A stretch of DNA of 64,000 bases, taken from Malikia spinosa (GTDB lineage: Bacteria > Pseudomonadota > Gammaproteobacteria > Burkholderiales > Burkholderiaceae_C). Of the stretch, positions 34,937 to 43,253 are shown one piece after another (the first letter of the stretch is position 1; each line of letters opens with the position of its first letter). The DNA lies in contig NZ_PVLR01000015.1 in NCBI RefSeq assembly GCF_002980625.1, forward strand, positions 32,494 through 96,493. The letters run 5' to 3'. The position numbers and the translations under genes are program-made. The notes beneath the pieces are model-generated. The model searched no databases. It worked only from the letters and a program-made list of their open reading frames with translations, and was not told the DNA's origin.

Positions 34937-35044
34937 ATCGCCGAGTTAATGAACTACTTGCAGGGCGATCCATAAATCCTGCTAAAGCGTTCGCCAGGCT
35001 CCGTGAGGAGTTGGCAACGCGCCAACTTTTCACGGAGCTTCTTC
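34937..35044 (+). promoter_or_regulatory. metK: Structured 5' leader of metK
   Basis: The leader contains a clear two-part stem next to the start. CTCCGTGA (34999-35006) pairs with TCACGGAG (35030-35037), enclosing GTTGGC (35010-35015) paired with GCCAAC (35021-35026) over loop AACGC. The ribosome site GGAG (35034-35037) is the last part of the outer stem. Upstream, ATCGCC and GGCGAT can pair as well. Such an arrangement suggests control of metK translation, possibly by S-adenosylmethionine or a related ligand. I do not recognise a named riboswitch class. Confidence 0.5.
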
Positions 35045-36235
35045 ATGTCCAGCGACTACCTCTTCACGTCCGAATCGGTTTCCGAAGGCCACCCCGACAA
35101 GGTGGCGGACCAGATCTCGGATGCCATCCTCGACGCCATCTTCGAGCAGGACCCGCGCAGCCGCGTGGCGGCCGAGACCCTGACCAACACCGGCCTGGTG
35201 GTGCTGGCCGGCGAGATCACGACCCAGGCCAATGTCGACTACATCCAGGTCGCGCGCGACACGATCAAGCGCATCGGCTACGACAACACCGAGTACGGCA
35301 TCGACTACAAGGGTTGCGCGGTGCTGGTGGCCTATGACAAGCAGAGCAACGACATCGCCCAGGGCGTGGACCACGCCTCGGACGACTACCTCAATATCGG
35401 CGCTGGCGACCAGGGCCTGATGTTCGGCTACGCCTGCGACGAGACGCCCGACCTGATGCCGGCGCCGATCTATTACGCGCACCGCCTGGTCGAGCGCCAG
35501 GCCCAGCTGCGCAAGGACGGCCGCCTGCCCTTCCTGCGCCCCGACGCCAAGAGCCAGGTCACGCTGCGCTATGTCGACGGCAAGCCGCACAGCATCGACA
35601 CCGTGGTGCTGTCGACCCAGCACAGCCCGGACCAGTCGGAGTCGCCGACCAAGATGAAGGCCAGCTTCACCGAGGCCATCATCGAGGAGATCATCAAGCC
35701 GGTGCTGCCCAAGGAGTGGCTGCAGGACACCAAGTACCTGATCAACCCGACCGGCCGCTTCGTCATCGGCGGCCCGCAGGGCGACTGCGGCCTGACCGGT
35801 CGCAAGATCATCGTCGACACCTATGGCGGCGCCTGCCCGCACGGTGGCGGCGCGTTCAGCGGCAAGGACCCGACCAAGGTTGACCGCTCGGCCGCCTACG
35901 CCGCGCGCTATGTGGCCAAGAACATCGTCGCGGCCGGCCTGGCCAAGCAATGCCAGATCCAGGTCGCCTACGCGATCGGCGTCGCGCAGCCGATGAACAT
36001 CACGGTCTACACCGAAGGCACCGGCGTGATCGCCGACGAGCGCATCGCCCAGATCGTGCGCGAGGTGTTCGACCTGCGTCCGCGCGGCATCATCCAGATG
36101 CTGGACCTGCTGCGCCCGATCTACAGCAAGACCGCCGCCTACGGCCACTTCGGTCGCGACGAACCCGAGTTCACCTGGGAGAGGACCGACAAGGTCCAAC
36201 TGCTGCGCGATCTGGCTGGACTGTCGGCAGCCTGA
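35045..36235 (+). CDS. metK: S-adenosylmethionine synthetase
   Basis: A 396-residue cytoplasmic enzyme making S-adenosylmethionine from methionine and ATP. Signatures: [23 protein letters not shown] (ATP site with His and Asp), [12 protein letters not shown] (methionine and adenine loop), and [16 protein letters not shown] (phosphate loop). The ATG at 35045 is preceded by GGAG at seven bases. A longer frame begins at 35003 but is inside the structured leader. Normal length; no neighbour of the methyl cycle is in the window. Confidence 0.97.
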   Translation: MSSDYLFTSESVSEGHPDKVADQISDAILDAIFEQDPRSRVAAETLTNTGLVVLAGEITTQANVDYIQVARDTIKRIGYDNTEYGIDYKGCAVLVAYDKQSNDIAQGVDHASDDYLNIGAGDQGLMFGYACDETPDLMPAPIYYAHRLVERQAQLRKDGRLPFLRPDAKSQVTLRYVDGKPHSIDTVVLSTQHSPDQSESPTKMKASFTEAIIEEIIKPVLPKEWLQDTKYLINPTGRFVIGGPQGDCGLTGRKIIVDTYGGACPHGGGAFSGKDPTKVDRSAAYAARYVAKNIVAAGLAKQCQIQVAYAIGVAQPMNITVYTEGTGVIADERIAQIVREVFDLRPRGIIQMLDLLRPIYSKTAAYGHFGRDEPEFTWERTDKVQLLRDLAGLSAA

Positions 36236-36236
36236 T

Positions 36237-36258
36237 CCGGGGGGCTTTCAGCCCCTGG
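36237..36258. terminator. Hairpin between metK and tolC-like gene
   Basis: GGGGCT (36241-36246) and AGCCCC (36250-36255) form a 6-bp stem with loop TTC, two bases after the metK stop codon. No T-run follows, so terminator function is uncertain. It lies between the convergent metK and type I secretion genes. Confidence 0.35.
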
Positions 36259-36293
36259 CAGGTGCGGCATGCCGACTTCGCGGCCGCCCGCTG

Positions 36294-37667
36294 TCAGTGT
36301 CGCACGAGCCAGCCATTGACCTGACTGATGGCAGCCGCCTGATCGGTGCCAGCCAGGGCCTGCAAGCGCACATGCGAGAGCAGATAGAGGTAACGCGCCT
36401 GCGCCAGATCACGCAGCGCGGTCTGCTGCTGCTGCTCGGCATTCAGGACATCGAGCAGGCTGCGGCTGCCGGCCTCGAACGAGCGCCGGCTTGATTTGAC
36501 GAGCTGCTCGGCCGAGCGCACCGCCTGCTCCAGCGCCCGGACCTTGAGCACGCCCTCGGTCACGCCGCGGAACTCGCGCTGCATGCGCAGACCGAGATCA
36601 CGCCGGGTGGCCTCCAGCGTCTCCTCGGCGCGCAAGCTCTCTGCCGCGGCCTGGCGCACCACCGAACTGGCGTAGCCGCCGGCATAGAGTGGCAGATTGA
36701 GCTGCAGACCGACTGTCCGGTTGAGATAGCTCGATTCCGGCGTGGTCACGTTCTCGCTCGCACTGCGGGTCACCTGCAACAGCGCATCCAGGGTCGGATG
36801 ATGGGCACCCTGGGCCTTGCCGACTTCCAGCCGCGCGGCCTCCAGCCGCGACTTGAGCGCGAGCAGTTCCGGGCTGCCGGACTCTGCCAGCAGCAGCCAG
36901 TCCTCCAGCGCGGCCGGTTGCGGCGCCACCAGGGTCAACCGCTGCGGATCGACTGGCACCAGCTCGCCGGCTGGCTGGCCAGTCATGGACTCGAGCTGGC
37001 GGCGGGTGTAGTCGAGCTGCTGGCGCGCCTCGAGCTGCTGCGCCAGGTTCAGGTCCAACCGGGCTTGCGCCTCGTCGATCTCGGTCCGGGTACCGGAACC
37101 CGCTGCCAGGGCCTTGCGCGCCGCGTCCAGATAAGCCAGAGTGAAGGCATGCTGGCGCAATACCAGGTCGAGCTGATCCTGCGCCAGCAGCGCCTCCAGA
37201 TAGGCGCCAGTCACCCGCACCCCCAGATTCTGCCGCTCGCGCTCCAGCGTGGCATCGGCATCGGCGACCAGGTGGTCGGCCTGCTCGAGGGCGAGCATCA
37301 GCGGGCGGCGGTAGATCGGCTGGCGCAGCTGCAGGGTCTGGTTGAAGCTGTAGTAAGGCGCCTCGGGCACGGGAACTCCAGACTGCTCGCGCGACAGATC
37401 ATTGCGATTGCGCCCGGCGCTGAAGGCAATGTTAGGCAGCAGTTGCGCCCGGGCCTGCGGCAGGCGCTCACGCGCGGCATCGGCCGCGGCGGCGGCGGCG
37501 CGCGCGGTCGCATCATGCGCTTGCGCCGACTCATAGGCCTGCCGCAAGTCAAGACTCCAGGCCGGCAGACCGGTCAGCAGGACAGCGGCAGTCAGCGCGA
37601 GACTGGACAACCGGGGCACAAAGCGCGGGCGGCTCGATGGGGCGGACGAAGTCGACAAGGCGTGCAT
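36294..37667 (-). CDS. TolC-family outer-membrane channel of type I secretion
   Basis: A 457-residue outer-membrane efflux protein. A signal peptide ends near LPAWS, and two OEP repeats are visible, each a long coiled-coil region; the phrases LDLRQAYESAQAHD, VPEAPYYSFNQTLQLRQPIY and VGLQLNLPLYAGGYASSVVRQA are TolC/PrtF-like. An AGGAGGAG ribosome site stands six bases before the ATG at 37667, so this is the start; a GTG two codons earlier overlaps the site. It is last in the type I secretion operon, starting at the end of the HlyD-type gene. Confidence 0.92.
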   Translation of the reverse strand: MHALSTSSAPSSRPRFVPRLSSLALTAAVLLTGLPAWSLDLRQAYESAQAHDATARAAAAAADAARERLPQARAQLLPNIAFSAGRNRNDLSREQSGVPVPEAPYYSFNQTLQLRQPIYRRPLMLALEQADHLVADADATLERERQNLGVRVTGAYLEALLAQDQLDLVLRQHAFTLAYLDAARKALAAGSGTRTEIDEAQARLDLNLAQQLEARQQLDYTRRQLESMTGQPAGELVPVDPQRLTLVAPQPAALEDWLLLAESGSPELLALKSRLEAARLEVGKAQGAHHPTLDALLQVTRSASENVTTPESSYLNRTVGLQLNLPLYAGGYASSVVRQAAAESLRAEETLEATRRDLGLRMQREFRGVTEGVLKVRALEQAVRSAEQLVKSSRRSFEAGSRSLLDVLNAEQQQQTALRDLAQARYLYLLSHVRLQALAGTDQAAAISQVNGWLVRH

Positions 37668-37669
37668 GT

Positions 37670-39028
37670 TCACTCCTCCTTCAGCGATGCCGCCAGGCGC
37701 TTGGTCAGCGGATGAAGCAGGTAGGTCAGCAACGAGCGCTCGCCGGTCTTGACAATGACCTCGACCGGCATGCCGGGCTGCAGCTGGCGCTGGCCCAAGG
37801 TCTTCATGCCTTCGGGCGTGACCTTGACGCGCGCCAGGTAATAGGAAAACACCGCATTGCCCTGCTGTTCGGACAACAGATCACCCGAGATCGACACCAC
37901 CTCGCCGGCAACCACGAGCTGCGGCGAGTGGGCGAAGGCACTGAAGCGCAGGTCGGCCGGCAGGCCGGCGCTGACCTTGTCGATCAAGTGCGGCTCGATG
38001 CGGGCCTCGAGCAGCAATGGGGCATCGGCCGGCACCACATCCATCAGCTTCTGGCCCGGCTGGACCACGCCGCCCTCGGTTTGCACCGCCAATCCGACCA
38101 CCTGGCCGGAGGCCGGCGACCGGATCTCGGTGCGCTCGAGGTCAGCCTTGACGGCCACGAACTTCTCGGCATCGGACTGGACCTCGCGCGTGACCTCGGC
38201 CAGCTCGGTCTCGACCTCTTTGCGATATTCCTGCTGGCGCGCCAGCGCGCGCTGGCGCAGCTCGGCGATCGTGCGCTGGCCGCGCAGGCTGTTGCCGTTC
38301 AGATCAGCGATGGCAACCTGGACATCGGCCACCGAGCGCTCCAGCTCGAGTTGACGGTTGCGCGGGGCGTAGCCCTCGGCCACCAGCTCGCGCGTATGCT
38401 TGAGCTCATCCTGCAGCAGCGCGAGCTGGCTGCTGCGGTTGACCGACATGCTCTGGTAAGCCTGCAGCTGGACCTGCTGACCCTGGATGTTTTCTTCAAT
38501 GCCCTGCAGATCGGCGCGCAAGGCCGCGCGGCGCGAGCGAAACAGCTGGCGCTGCGTCTCGATCTGGTTCTGGATCAGCGGATCGCTCGCCGCCTGCTGG
38601 AGCTCGGGATGGAAGCTGACGGCAGCCACACCGGACTGCTCGGCCAGCAGTCGGCCCTGCATCGCGCGCAGGCCCAGGTAGCGCTGACGCACGGCTTCGT
38701 AATTGGCGCGCGCCACCGCCTGGTCGAGCTCGACCAGGGTCTGCCCCTGCTGGACCTGATCGCCTTCCCTGACGAGCACCCGCTTGACGATGCCGCCGCT
38801 CAGGTGCTGGACTGCCTTGCGCTTGGTGTCAATCGCGACCATGCCCTGGGTCGGCACCCCCTCGTCGAGCGGAGCCAGTGCGGCCCAGAGCAGAAAGCCG
38901 CCAAAGCCCAGGCCCAGGGTCCACAGACCGATGCGGGCCACGCGACCGGCATCGGCTGGCGGTTGGCTGGATGAGGCCGTCCCGGGCGTGGCGGAGGCAG
39001 GAGTCTGGGGTTGCTGAGAATGGGCCAT
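37670..39028 (-). CDS. HlyD-family membrane fusion protein of type I secretion
   Basis: A 452-residue periplasmic adaptor (PrtE/HlyD type). One membrane helix near residues 32-50 (IGLWTLGLGFGGFLLWAALAP) is followed by the split lipoyl domain (IVKRVLVREGDQVQQGQTLVELD), a long coiled coil (about 95-280), and the C-terminal phrase QLQPGMPVEVIVKTGERSLLTYLLHPL that marks the type I secretion group. It joins the ABC exporters to the TolC-like channel. It starts about 60 bases after the preceding ABC gene. Confidence 0.94.
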   Translation of the reverse strand: MAHSQQPQTPASATPGTASSSQPPADAGRVARIGLWTLGLGFGGFLLWAALAPLDEGVPTQGMVAIDTKRKAVQHLSGGIVKRVLVREGDQVQQGQTLVELDQAVARANYEAVRQRYLGLRAMQGRLLAEQSGVAAVSFHPELQQAASDPLIQNQIETQRQLFRSRRAALRADLQGIEENIQGQQVQLQAYQSMSVNRSSQLALLQDELKHTRELVAEGYAPRNRQLELERSVADVQVAIADLNGNSLRGQRTIAELRQRALARQQEYRKEVETELAEVTREVQSDAEKFVAVKADLERTEIRSPASGQVVGLAVQTEGGVVQPGQKLMDVVPADAPLLLEARIEPHLIDKVSAGLPADLRFSAFAHSPQLVVAGEVVSISGDLLSEQQGNAVFSYYLARVKVTPEGMKTLGQRQLQPGMPVEVIVKTGERSLLTYLLHPLTKRLAASLKEE

Positions 39029-39088
39029 GATGAGTGTTTCGGTCGAAATCGGTCGAGGCAGAAAAGGCTGGACAGCAGGGGCTGAGGC

Positions 39089-40870
39089 TCAGGCCGAAGC
39101 CGGCAAGGCTCCCGTACCGGGAGCCGTAGCTGGCCGGGCGGCTTGGGCCTGCGCTCTGGCCTGCAACTGCGCCAGCACTGCTGCGCGCGGCCCCTGCATG
39201 ACAACCCTGCCTTCCTGGAGCACCAGCAACTGGTCGGCCAGCTGGACAGCGCCAGGACGATGGGTGATCAGGAACACCGTCTTGCCCTTGGCCTTGAGTT
39301 CGCGCACCGCCTGGTTCAGCGCGGCTTCGCCGACGTCATCCAGGTTGGCGTTGGGCTCGTCGAGCACGATCAGCGCGGGCTCGCCATAGATCGCGCGTGC
39401 CAGCGCGATGCGCTGGCGCTGGCCGCCCGACAGCATGCCGCCGGCCTCGCCGATCGGCGTGTCGTAGCCCTTGGGCAAGCGCAGGATCATCTCGTGCAGA
39501 CCGGCGCTTTGCGCGGCCGCAATCACCTGGCCGGAATCAACCTGGGCGAAGCGGGCGATGTTCTCGGCAATCGTGCCGTCGAACAGCTCGATGTCCTGCG
39601 GCAGATAGCCCAGATGCGGACCCAGCTCGGTACGGCTCCAGCCATCCAGCGGGCGCTCGTCGAGCAGCACCTCACCCTGGACCTCGGGCCAGATGCCGAC
39701 CAGCACCCGCGCCAGCGTGGACTTGCCCGACCCCGAAGGACCCAGCACCACCGTCACGCTGCCAGGTTCGGCCTGCAGGCTCACATCCTGCAAAATGGGA
39801 CGGGAACGCCCCGGGGCACTGGCCTGCACCTGACGCAAGCACACCGAGCCCCTGGGCGGGACGCGGGTCAGCGCCGGGTCGCGCTCCGGATGGAGCGCCA
39901 GCAGCTGTTCGAGTCGATCGAACGCGCTGCGCGCGCCGAGGAAGCTGCGCCAGCTGCTCACCATCAGGTCGATCGGCGCCAGGGCGCGCGTCATCAGCAC
40001 GTTGGCCGCAATCATGGCACCAGGACTCAGCTGGCCGTCAATCACCAGCAGGGCGCCGGCCCCCAGGGCCAGGGACTGCTGACAGTAGCGCACCCATTTG
40101 CTGGTGGCCGTGATGCGGTGTGTCAGGCCCTGCGCAGCCCCATGCAAGGCCATGCTGGCAGTGTGGCGCTGCTGCCAGCGCTGGCGCAACCCGGCCAGCA
40201 TGCCCATGGCCTCGACCACCTCGGCATTGCGCAGCTTGTGCTGCAGGAACTGGTTGACCTCGCTCTGGGCCTTGGCCGCCGCCTCGGTCGGCGCGACGGT
40301 GCGGCGGTGGCCGAGCCAGGCCAGCGCGGCCTGGACCAGGGCAAAGACAATGGCAACCCAGCCCAGCAAGGGATGGAGGAAGAACAGCACCGCGATGTAG
40401 ATCGGCGTCCAGGGCGCATCGAAGAAGGCGAAGATACCGTTGCCAGTCAGGAACTGGCGGATCTCGGCCAGGTCGGAAAAGGCACGCTGCACCGGCGCGC
40501 CCGACTGGCTCAGATTGGCTTCGAAGCTGGCATTGAAGACCCGGGTACCCAGCACGGCGTCCAGCCTCACGCCGGCGCGTACCAGCAAACGCGAGCGCGA
40601 CCATTCGGCAAATGCCATCACGGCAAACAGGAACAAGGTGAGCAGGGACACCGCCAGCAAGGTCATCTCGCTGCGACTGACCAGCACGCGGTCATAGACT
40701 TGCAGCATGTAGAGCGTGGGCGACAGCAGCAGCAGGTTGACCACCAGGCTGAAAAGGCCTGCCACCATGAATTCACGCCGGAAGGTCCACAACGTGGCCG
40801 TGAGCTCGCTGCGCGCAAAAAACCCCTTGCTTGTCATCTTGTTCGATCCATCCAGTTCGTGCGCAGCCAT
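39089..40870 (-). CDS. Type I secretion ABC exporter, second of tandem pair
   Basis: A 593-residue permease-ATPase of the PrtD/AprD family. The N-terminal half has five to six membrane helices, starting with FMVAGLFSLVVNLLLLSPTLYMLQVYDRVL. The ATPase half has Walker A GPSGSGKST, signature LSGGQRQRIALARA, Walker B VLDEPNANLD and the switch ITHRP. No C39-type peptidase domain is present, so substrates would use a C-terminal uncleaved signal. The start codon overlaps the stop of the preceding ABC gene as TGATG. A second in-frame ATG eleven codons later is possible. Confidence 0.93.
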   Translation of the reverse strand: MAAHELDGSNKMTSKGFFARSELTATLWTFRREFMVAGLFSLVVNLLLLSPTLYMLQVYDRVLVSRSEMTLLAVSLLTLFLFAVMAFAEWSRSRLLVRAGVRLDAVLGTRVFNASFEANLSQSGAPVQRAFSDLAEIRQFLTGNGIFAFFDAPWTPIYIAVLFFLHPLLGWVAIVFALVQAALAWLGHRRTVAPTEAAAKAQSEVNQFLQHKLRNAEVVEAMGMLAGLRQRWQQRHTASMALHGAAQGLTHRITATSKWVRYCQQSLALGAGALLVIDGQLSPGAMIAANVLMTRALAPIDLMVSSWRSFLGARSAFDRLEQLLALHPERDPALTRVPPRGSVCLRQVQASAPGRSRPILQDVSLQAEPGSVTVVLGPSGSGKSTLARVLVGIWPEVQGEVLLDERPLDGWSRTELGPHLGYLPQDIELFDGTIAENIARFAQVDSGQVIAAAQSAGLHEMILRLPKGYDTPIGEAGGMLSGGQRQRIALARAIYGEPALIVLDEPNANLDDVGEAALNQAVRELKAKGKTVFLITHRPGAVQLADQLLVLQEGRVVMQGPRAAVLAQLQARAQAQAARPATAPGTGALPASA

Positions 40871-42645
40871 CAGGGGGCCGGGGAGACGGCCACGGCAGCG
40901 CGTTGCGGCATGGCCGACGGCGCATGCTGGGTCTGCTGCTGGGCCTGTTGCGCCTGCTGTGCCGCCTTGTTCAGCGCCGCCAGCACCTCGTCGCGCGCGC
41001 CGAAGGCCTGCTGCACGCCGTCGCGCAACACCAGCAGCTTGTCGACCACACCCAGCACGCTGGTGCGGTGGGTCATCACGACAAAGGTGGTGCCGCGCGC
41101 CTTGAGCTGGGCGATGGCCTGCGCCAGCGCGACATCGCCGGCCTCGTCCAAGCTGGAATTGGGCTCATCGAGCACGACCAATACCGGATCGCCATAGAGC
41201 GCACGGGCCAGCGCGACACGCTGGCGCTGACCGCCCGAGAGCATGGCGCCATCGCGACCGACCGGGCTGTCGTAGCCCTGGGGCAGGCTCAGGATGAATT
41301 CGTGCAGGCCCACGGCGCGCGCCGCCGCCTCCAGCCTGGCCGGACTGGGTTCGCCGAAGCGCGCGATGTTCTCGGCCAGAGTGCCTTCAAGCAGTTCGAC
41401 GCCCTGCGGCAGATAGCCCAGATGCGGACCCAGCTCAAGCTTGTCCCAGGCGAAGATGTCGGCGCCATCCAGCCTCACCTTGCCGCTGGCGGCAGGCCAG
41501 AGCCCGACCAGCAGCCTGGCCAGCGTGGTCTTGCCCGAGGCAGATGGCCCCACCACAGCCAGCGCTTCGCCCGGCTGCAAGGCGAAGGCCAGCCCCTTGA
41601 GGATGGCAACATTCGAGCCCGGGGCTGCCGCCATCAGGTTTTCCACCTGCAGTCGACCCTTGGGCGCAGGCAAGGGCATGGCAGGCGGCCTTACGGGCAA
41701 CTGCGTCAGCAACTGATCGAGTCGGCCCCAGGCATCGCGCGCGTTGACGACCGCGCGCCACTGGCTCACCAACTGCACCAGCGGCGCCAGCATGCGTCCA
41801 CCCAGCACCGAGCCGACGATCATTGCGCCACCGCCCCCGGGCAAGGCATTTTCGAGTATCAACCAGGCCCCGACGCCGAGCAACAGCGAGGCCATGGTGG
41901 TCTGGACGAACTTGCTGGCAGCCTGGAAGGCACCTGCCCGATCGGAGGCCTGAGCCTGCAAGCCCAGGAACTCGCGTTGCTTGCTCGCCCAGCGGCCATG
42001 GATATGCTGCAGCATGCCCATCGATTCGATCACCTCGGCATTGCGCAACGAGCTGTCGGCGTATTGCTGGGCAGCAATCGCGGCGCGGTTGGCTGCCAGC
42101 AACGGCGGCTGTGTGCTGCGTTCGTTGAACCAGGCCAGCACCACCTGGACCACAGCGCCGGCGACGGCAGACCAGCCCAGCACCGGACTCATCAGGAACA
42201 GGATCAGCGCGAACACCAGCGACACCGGAGACTCCATCAACGACCCCAGCAGCGGGTGATGCAGGAAGTCACGCAGGATGCGGAAATCGTTCATCGGCTG
42301 GATCGAGGGCGGTCCCGGACGGCGCAGATTGGATTCGTAGATGGCCTGGAACACGCGCGGCGCCAGGCTTCTGTCCAATGCCAGCCCGGCCTCGCGCAGG
42401 GTCTCGGCGCGCGCCCAATCCAGCACTTCCATCACCAGATAGGACAACAGCACCAGCAGCGTCAACATGGCCAATGTCATGTGGCTGCGGCTGTTGATCA
42501 CCCGGTCGTAGACCTCCAGCATGTAAAGCGTGGGCATCAGCACCAGCAGGCCTGCCACGAGGGCAAAGCCGAACGCCCGCCAGTAGTGAGGCTTCAAGGC
42601 CAGCAGGGCCCCGGCCAGCTCGGTCGTTTTCTTGTCAGGGCTCAT
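40870..42645 (-). CDS. Type I secretion ABC exporter, first of tandem pair
   Basis: A 591-residue permease-ATPase, a paralogue of the next gene rather than a copy. Membrane helices begin with RAFGFALVAGLLVLMPTLYMLEVYDRVI. ATPase motifs are GPSASGKTT (Walker A), LSGGQRQRVALARA (signature), VLDEPNSSLD (Walker B) and MTHR (switch). The start is the ATG at 42645 with a GGAAGAG ribosome site. It is the first gene of the four-gene secretion operon. A heterodimeric exporter is one reading of the pair; two substrates sharing one adaptor is the other. No RTX or other substrate gene is in view. Confidence 0.93.
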   Translation of the reverse strand: MSPDKKTTELAGALLALKPHYWRAFGFALVAGLLVLMPTLYMLEVYDRVINSRSHMTLAMLTLLVLLSYLVMEVLDWARAETLREAGLALDRSLAPRVFQAIYESNLRRPGPPSIQPMNDFRILRDFLHHPLLGSLMESPVSLVFALILFLMSPVLGWSAVAGAVVQVVLAWFNERSTQPPLLAANRAAIAAQQYADSSLRNAEVIESMGMLQHIHGRWASKQREFLGLQAQASDRAGAFQAASKFVQTTMASLLLGVGAWLILENALPGGGGAMIVGSVLGGRMLAPLVQLVSQWRAVVNARDAWGRLDQLLTQLPVRPPAMPLPAPKGRLQVENLMAAAPGSNVAILKGLAFALQPGEALAVVGPSASGKTTLARLLVGLWPAASGKVRLDGADIFAWDKLELGPHLGYLPQGVELLEGTLAENIARFGEPSPARLEAAARAVGLHEFILSLPQGYDSPVGRDGAMLSGGQRQRVALARALYGDPVLVVLDEPNSSLDEAGDVALAQAIAQLKARGTTFVVMTHRTSVLGVVDKLLVLRDGVQQAFGARDEVLAALNKAAQQAQQAQQQTQHAPSAMPQRAAVAVSPAP

Positions 42646-42889
42646 GCAGCTTGCTCTTCCAGCATCAGGTATTCAGGCCATTCATCGCTAGACCTCCAGT
42701 GCCTTACTGGTCTGCAAGCCGACTAGCCACATTTTTTTCATATTGGGAACATTCTAGCAATGTCATATGAAAGTTTCGCCACATGCCAAGACGACGCAGC
42801 CAGGACCTGGCCTGGACACGACTGTCCGGTCAACAAGAGGGAGAGGGGGATCGAACAACCTGAACGGCTGTGCGAGAGGCTGGAAAATG

Positions 42890-42964
42890 TGGTGCCCATG
42901 GGCAGGATCGAACTGCCGACCTCCCCCTTACCAAGGGGGTGCTCTACCACTGAGCCACATGGGC
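42890..42964 (-). tRNA. tRNA-Thr (GGT)
   Basis: The minus strand folds as a complete 75-base tRNA with encoded CCA. The acceptor stem is GCCCATG/CATGGGC, the anticodon loop TTGGTAA holds GGT, and the T-arm has GTTCGATCC. It is the third gene of a tRNA-Asn, -Gly, -Thr cluster. Confidence 0.97.
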
Positions 42965-42987
42965 GGACTGCTCAAGCGCGAAAACGC

Positions 42988-43063
42988 TGGAGCGGGATAA
43001 GAGACTCGAACTCTCGACCTATACCTTGGCAAGGTATCGCTCTACCAACTGAGCTAATCCCGC
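42988..43063 (-). tRNA. tRNA-Gly (GCC)
   Basis: A 76-base tRNA with encoded CCA on the minus strand. The acceptor stem is GCGGGAT/ATCCCGC, the anticodon stem ATACC/GGTAT encloses TTGCCAA with anticodon GCC, and the T-loop is GTTCGAGTC. It is separated from tRNA-Thr by 23 bases. Confidence 0.97.
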
Positions 43064-43073
43064 ATTGCAATTC

Positions 43074-43149
43074 TGGCTCCTCGACCTGGGCTCGAACCAG
43101 GGACCTACGGATTAACAGTCCGGCGCTCTACCGACTGAGCTATCGAGGA
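43074..43149 (-). tRNA. tRNA-Asn (GTT)
   Basis: A 76-base tRNA with encoded CCA on the minus strand. The acceptor stem is TCCTCGA/TCGAGGA, the anticodon loop CTGTTAA holds GTT, and the T-loop is GTTCGAGCC. First of the three-gene cluster; it lies ten bases from tRNA-Gly. Confidence 0.97.
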
Positions 43150-43182
43150 ATATGATGCATTGCGCATCAATCAGAAGCCGTG

Positions 43183-43188
43183 ATTATA
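43183..43188 (-). promoter_or_regulatory. -10 element of the tRNA cluster promoter
   Basis: A perfect TATAAT on the minus strand, followed by the GC-rich discriminator CACGGC that is usual for stable RNA promoters. The transcript would begin near 43176, about 27 bases before tRNA-Asn. No clear -35 hexamer was found. Confidence 0.5.
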
Positions 43189-43253
43189 TACAGAAAATTG
43201 GGCGTTTTCGCGACCCAGGCTTTCGCATGGAAAATTTCCGTTCTCGCTTGGCC

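Noticed and set aside
34995..35044. Standard S-adenosylhomocysteine riboswitch in front of metK
   Set aside because: The words CCAGGCTC and GAGGAG are present but in the wrong order, and the expected pseudoknot partners are missing; kept only as an unnamed structured leader.
42646..42889. A gene between the tRNA cluster and the ABC exporters
   Set aside because: Only short frames with poor codon pattern are present. The stretch holds a possible TAGAAT -10 on the minus strand for the secretion operon but nothing else I can support.
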